Below, piece by piece: positions 61,518 to 64,000 of a stretch of 64,000 nucleotides of DNA. The notes beneath the pieces are model-generated. The model searched no databases and was not told the origin of the DNA. It worked only from the letters and a program-made list of their open reading frames with translations. Position 1 is the first letter of the stretch, and each line of letters opens with the position of its first letter. The DNA is from Bin22 sp965207275 (GTDB taxonomy: Bacteria > Chloroflexota > Dehalococcoidia > Lucifugimonadales > UBA3495), in contig CBDBMH010000002.1 in assembly GCA_965207275.1 (NCBI GenBank), forward strand, positions 2,418,001 through 2,482,000, given 5' to 3'. The position numbers were made by a program, and so were the translations under genes.

Positions 61518-61854
61518 AAACCTTATTCGGTATTTTTGAAATGGCTTCTAGGAGCTGGTGTCGGACCTGCTGGTCGGCAGTCACAGAAAGGTTCATTTTC
61601 CCCCTGCCGTTGGTATTGAGAAACGATCCCAAGTCATCGGTAGCTGGATACCTGCCAATGACTCCCCATTCATCGTCCAGGAAGGCGAAAAGCACTCCTC
61701 CCTGCTTGGTGTGCAGCTCCAACCTGCACCCGCCTGGCAACTTCGTTCTCCACCCAACGGGCTGAATCCCCTCCAGATACATTGGTTCCCAGTTGAGCTT
61801 TCCTTCCTTGGTTTGCTGCAAGAGTTGATCAATCACTCTTGTTTTCTGTGTCAT
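61420..61854 (-). CDS. Small soluble protein with its end replaced by IS sequence
   Basis: About 103 native residues (MTQKTRVIDQLLQQTKEG to VRHQLLE), then about 40 residues read from the IS (AISKIPNKVYAPDQ). Without the IS and one CTAG the frame would end LLDG-stop, so only two or three native residues are lost and the protein may still work. The start overlaps the upstream gene by 26 bp. Beta-rich middle (GCRLELHTKQGGVLFAFLDD); family unknown. Confidence 0.7.
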   Translation of the reverse strand: MTQKTRVIDQLLQQTKEGKLNWEPMYLEGIQPVGWRTKLPGGCRLELHTKQGGVLFAFLDDEWGVIGRYPATDDLGSFLNTNGRGKMNLSVTADQQVRHQLLEAISKIPNKVYAPDQRESVGWNGGAGIERCPMETDTALVASA

Positions 61855-62665
61855 TTGAACTCCTCTCCATTTGACTAATGGTTTCAGCGTCGGGGAACGG
61901 ATTACGCGTGGGCATCTTTAGGAGTGCTTCATATTGCCGTTTCATAACTTCTGACGTGGCCTGTCTTACGGCCTGTTTCTGGACCTCGGTCAACTGGTGG
62001 TATACAGGAAGTGATGTCATGACCTCCTCCCAAGTACGCAAGTCCTCCCCAGCTAATGTGAGATGGAGAGAGTAAGCCAAGAGGGACCGGAAGTCGTCGT
62101 GCTCCTGCTGGCTCAGGAAGAATCCATAAGGGCGAGGGGTCAGGCCAGGTGCGTCATCAGTCTTTCCTGAAGGACGGTAATGAGCCAGTTGCTCGTTTCG
62201 GAACTCGTGATAGAAGTGGTTAAAATGGCTGGCCCAATCAACTCCATACATGGAAGCACTCAGGTGTTTGTTCTTATCCCGGCCGGTACGATGTGCTGCT
62301 GCCCACCACCTGACGGCATCGGAGAACAACACGCAGTAAATGTGGGCCTGAACGGAACCTCCTAGAGGCATGAAACGGTGTTGCATCTCTTGTCTGCTGA
62401 ACAAACCAGCCAGAAAGAAGGTACGAATATTGAGGAGTACGTCCTCAATTTCGTCTCCATCACTAACCAAGTGATGCATACGTCTGCTCTTCAGCAAGTG
62501 GTCCATGACTTCAAGCGACGCAATTGATGCGTATAGGCAGCGAAGTGATTGGAACCTAGAGTAACCTACCCATTCTATATTTTCGTCACTCAAGAAGTAT
62601 CTCCCAGAAATAGATTCGGAGCACTCTAACACTCCTTTCACCACAGGCCATGCGCCGCGACCCAA
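61829..62665 (-). CDS. HEPN-like (AbiU2-type?) protein
   Basis: 278 residues, almost all helical. FYHEFRNEQLAHYRP has the RNxxxAH form of HEPN ribonucleases of the AbiU2 type, and VFVLIP-free surroundings such as HIYCVLFSDAVRWW fit a helical bundle. The C-terminus is charged. The start is unclear: TTG 62665 overlaps the upstream gene, and GTG codons slightly later sit near AAAGGAG. Possible RNase in an abortive-infection role; moderate confidence only. Confidence 0.58.
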   Translation of the reverse strand: MGRGAWPVVKGVLECSESISGRYFLSDENIEWVGYSRFQSLRCLYASIASLEVMDHLLKSRRMHHLVSDGDEIEDVLLNIRTFFLAGLFSRQEMQHRFMPLGGSVQAHIYCVLFSDAVRWWAAAHRTGRDKNKHLSASMYGVDWASHFNHFYHEFRNEQLAHYRPSGKTDDAPGLTPRPYGFFLSQQEHDDFRSLLAYSLHLTLAGEDLRTWEEVMTSLPVYHQLTEVQKQAVRQATSEVMKRQYEALLKMPTRNPFPDAETISQMERSSNDTENKSD

Positions 62666-62943
62666 CGCCGATAAGTCACTGTGGCAGTGGCGTTGGTGTC
62701 GTGCTGAATAACTATTTGAACGGGTTTAACCCTTGTGCCCCTGTCAAATTGCCGAATGAATGGCGATTGGTGCCAGGCATTCTTGTAGAGCAGTCCATTT
62801 ATTCGGGTCCAGCCGTCACCCTTAACCTCAACCTCATAACCATGTTCCCTTAAGACTAGGGCCACCGCGCAGCGTTCACCACTCCCCCGAACCCCCTCTT
62901 TGATATGCTGCTCCTTCATCATAAAGCTATGAGTGTATCTCAT
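62638..62943 (-). CDS. Small soluble protein, unknown
   Basis: 101 residues, MRYTHSFMMKEQHIKEGVRG onward, with LREHGYEVEVKGDGWTRI in a beta-rich centre. ATG 62943 is one base past the upstream stop. The longer frame to 63024 is a shadow. Unknown. Confidence 0.6.
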   Translation of the reverse strand: MRYTHSFMMKEQHIKEGVRGSGERCAVALVLREHGYEVEVKGDGWTRINGLLYKNAWHQSPFIRQFDRGTRVKPVQIVIQHDTNATATVTYRRWVAAHGLW

Positions 62944-62944
62944 T

Positions 62945-63181
62945 TCATTCTTCCTGCTTTGCCCTGTCAAGTTCAGCTTGGATGGTGTCCCGCATGACCG
63001 TAATCGATTCCAGGTGGTAGCCACAACTTCCGAGGACGTGGCCGGTCTCCTTGCTACGCACCATGAAGAGTTGAGCGCCGGCGTCGGCCATTATGTCCTT
63101 GCCATAAAGGTGAAGGCAAAAGTGGAACTCGTCTTGCCCTGGTTGCAGAATCTCCAGGTCAAAGGAAATGGTCTTGCTCAT
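62945..63181 (-). CDS. Small protein, paralogue of 60025-60165
   Basis: 78 residues: an N-terminal beta part (TISFDLEILQPGQDEFHFCL), then GAQLFMVRSKETGHVLGSCG and a C-terminal helix. ATG overlaps the upstream stop (ATGA). The sequence resembles nothing I know. Confidence 0.65.
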   Translation of the reverse strand: MSKTISFDLEILQPGQDEFHFCLHLYGKDIMADAGAQLFMVRSKETGHVLGSCGYHLESITVMRDTIQAELDRAKQEE

Positions 63182-63324
63182 CTGCCCTCCAGAGTGTCCC
63201 TGGCCAGCCGGTCAATGGTATCATCCAGTTCCTGGGCGCGGTCTATTTCGTGGTGTTCCGGGGGCAGCTTGAACATGGTTCCACAGTAGTGGCAACGAAG
63301 CTCTATTCCCACGAACTCTTCCAT
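63178..63324 (-). CDS. Very small zinc-knuckle protein
   Basis: 48 residues with RCHYCGTMFKLPPEHHEIDR (one CxxC pair) and an acidic helix. It ends in ATGA overlap with the next gene. ATG 63324 is the best start, although the frame continues upward. Confidence 0.58.
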   Translation of the reverse strand: MEEFVGIELRCHYCGTMFKLPPEHHEIDRAQELDDTIDRLARDTLEGR

Positions 63325-63401
63325 GTCCTGTAGCGCGGCCGCTAATCCGCCCAACTCGGGCCGGGGGGGGTATTTTCAAGTCAGTGAATCAACTAGGGCA
63401 T

Positions 63402-63629
63402 TCAACTATTTCCATGGTCCGTTGTCCTCGCATTATAAAGAATCCGCTTTCCGGAATTGAGTCTGGCCAGCGATTGCGCTACCTCCCAAACCGGAGTGGC
63501 CAAAAGGAACGGCGTGGGCAAGCACGTCTCGCCGTCCCAAAGGTCGCTGATTTTCGGGTCAGGCTTGCCGTCCAGCAGGTGCTCCACGCACCAGATTCCA
63601 TCCCTGGGAAGCAGCTTTAGTTCCTTCAT
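63402..63629 (-). CDS. Small soluble protein, unknown
   Basis: 75 residues, MKELKLLPRDGIWCVEHLLD onward. AGAGGAA lies about 9 nt before ATG 63629, which is 3 bp from the upstream stop. The longer frame is unsupported. Confidence 0.58.
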   Translation of the reverse strand: MKELKLLPRDGIWCVEHLLDGKPDPKISDLWDGETCLPTPFLLATPVWEVAQSLARLNSGKRILYNARTTDHGNS

Positions 63630-63631
63630 CG

Positions 63632-64000
63632 TCAAATTCCTCTTCCCGTCGCAATTCCGCACTGGCCACAATATCGGGCGTTTTCCGGTTGCTGGGCGTT
63701 GCAGTTGGAACACGGGACCCGGGCGGGGTCAAGAATGGCCGTACAGTACCGAACAAATATCAGCCAACGTCGCTGCCGAGCCTCACAGAAAATCAGGTCC
63801 GGTGGATTGTCGTGGCCACACTTGGGACAAATCATGCTTCCTCTCGGTTCGTTCCAGAGTTCGTACAGTTTCCAGCCGGTGTAAATGGCGCAAAAGCCAA
63901 CTGCAAGCAGCAGATCGGTCGTAACGCTGCCCATCGGCAGCCCCGCGACGCTTTCCAGGCCCCAGGAGACCGCCACGGCCGTCAATGATGCGACGTAGAC
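63632..64000 (-). CDS. Membrane protein with double zinc ribbon (5' end outside window)
   Basis: At least 117 residues, frame open to the window edge. One helix (VTTDLLLAVGFCAIYTGW), then two zinc-ribbon halves: MICPKCGHDNPPD and later PCSNCNAQQPENARYCGQCG, as in double-zinc-ribbon proteins. A TTG at 63985 could be the start. Confidence 0.66.
   Translation of the reverse strand, partial: VYVASLTAVAVSWGLESVAGLPMGSVTTDLLLAVGFCAIYTGWKLYELWNEPRGSMICPKCGHDNPPDLIFCEARQRRWLIFVRYCTAILDPARVPCSNCNAQQPENARYCGQCGIATGRGI

Larger units (their letters stand above)
60691..61547 (-). mobile_element. IS5-family (IS427-like) insertion sequence, copy 2
   Basis: 857 bp, same length and same predicted proteins as copy 1 but inverted. 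CTAG is repeated at 60687-60690 and 61548-61551. It entered the last codons of the 61558-61854 gene. Confidence 0.92.

Overview
The window is GC-rich bacterial DNA. By inference from gene content (MidA-like methyltransferase, TrmI of the actinobacterial/Chloroflexi type, Gfo/Idh and FAD oxidases, imelysin plus di-haem oxidoreductase) it is probably from a Chloroflexota bacterium, perhaps a Dehalococcoidia/SAR202-like lineage; no rRNA or marker gene confirms this.

Layout. (1) 1-11748 is ordinary chromosome: a di-haem oxidoreductase and an imelysin lipoprotein with their promoter, a Gfo/Idh/MocA oxidoreductase, an FAD-linked oxidase, an alpha/beta hydrolase, a MidA-like methyltransferase, a Yip1-type membrane protein, an HD phosphohydrolase, the tRNA m1A58 methyltransferase TrmI and a tRNA-Gly(CCC). 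(2) 11902-13626 is a tyrosine recombinase broken by an in-frame stop and by an 857-bp IS5-family element. (3) 13643-45863 is one block of about 26 genes, all on the minus strand and mostly touching or overlapping. It starts from an iteron-like promoter at about 45.9 kb. It holds two tandem near-identical four-TM membrane proteins, two tiny very basic peptides, a surface protein with three Ig-like repeats, many small membrane proteins, a Zot/HerA-like P-loop ATPase, a SprT-like protease (frameshifted), a ParB-like protein, a 1333-residue repeat protein, a Nudix fusion protein and a giant adenine-methylase/helicase split by one amber codon. No VirB4, relaxase, terminase or capsid gene is recognisable. 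I read it as an integrated mobile element with an unrecognised membrane-associated morphogenetic or transfer apparatus. (4) 46378-64000 is an accessory region rich in defence-like genes: an HNH endonuclease, a NYN-domain RNase broken by an IS1380-family element, a serine recombinase, an AAA ATPase with an overlapping small partner, a DUF6602 nuclease-like protein, a DUF2971 protein, a methylase-HNH fusion with a frameshift, a membrane pentapeptide-repeat protein, a HEPN-like protein and several small zinc-binding proteins. A second, inverted copy of the IS5-family element lies at 60691-61547.

How it may work together: the membrane proteins, the surface protein and the ATPase of block 3 look like one machine. 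Two large proteins of the block (the Nudix fusion, and the C-terminal half of the methylase-helicase) end in the same very basic tail, which suggests they are recognised and carried along by that machine, much as phage P1 carries DarA and DarB. A 16-bp palindrome, CGTGTCCNNGGACACG, occurs four times across the block and may bind an element-encoded protein. At least five genes are broken by a single clean lesion (IS, stop or 1-nt frameshift), so parts of the region are decaying or the assembly has point errors.
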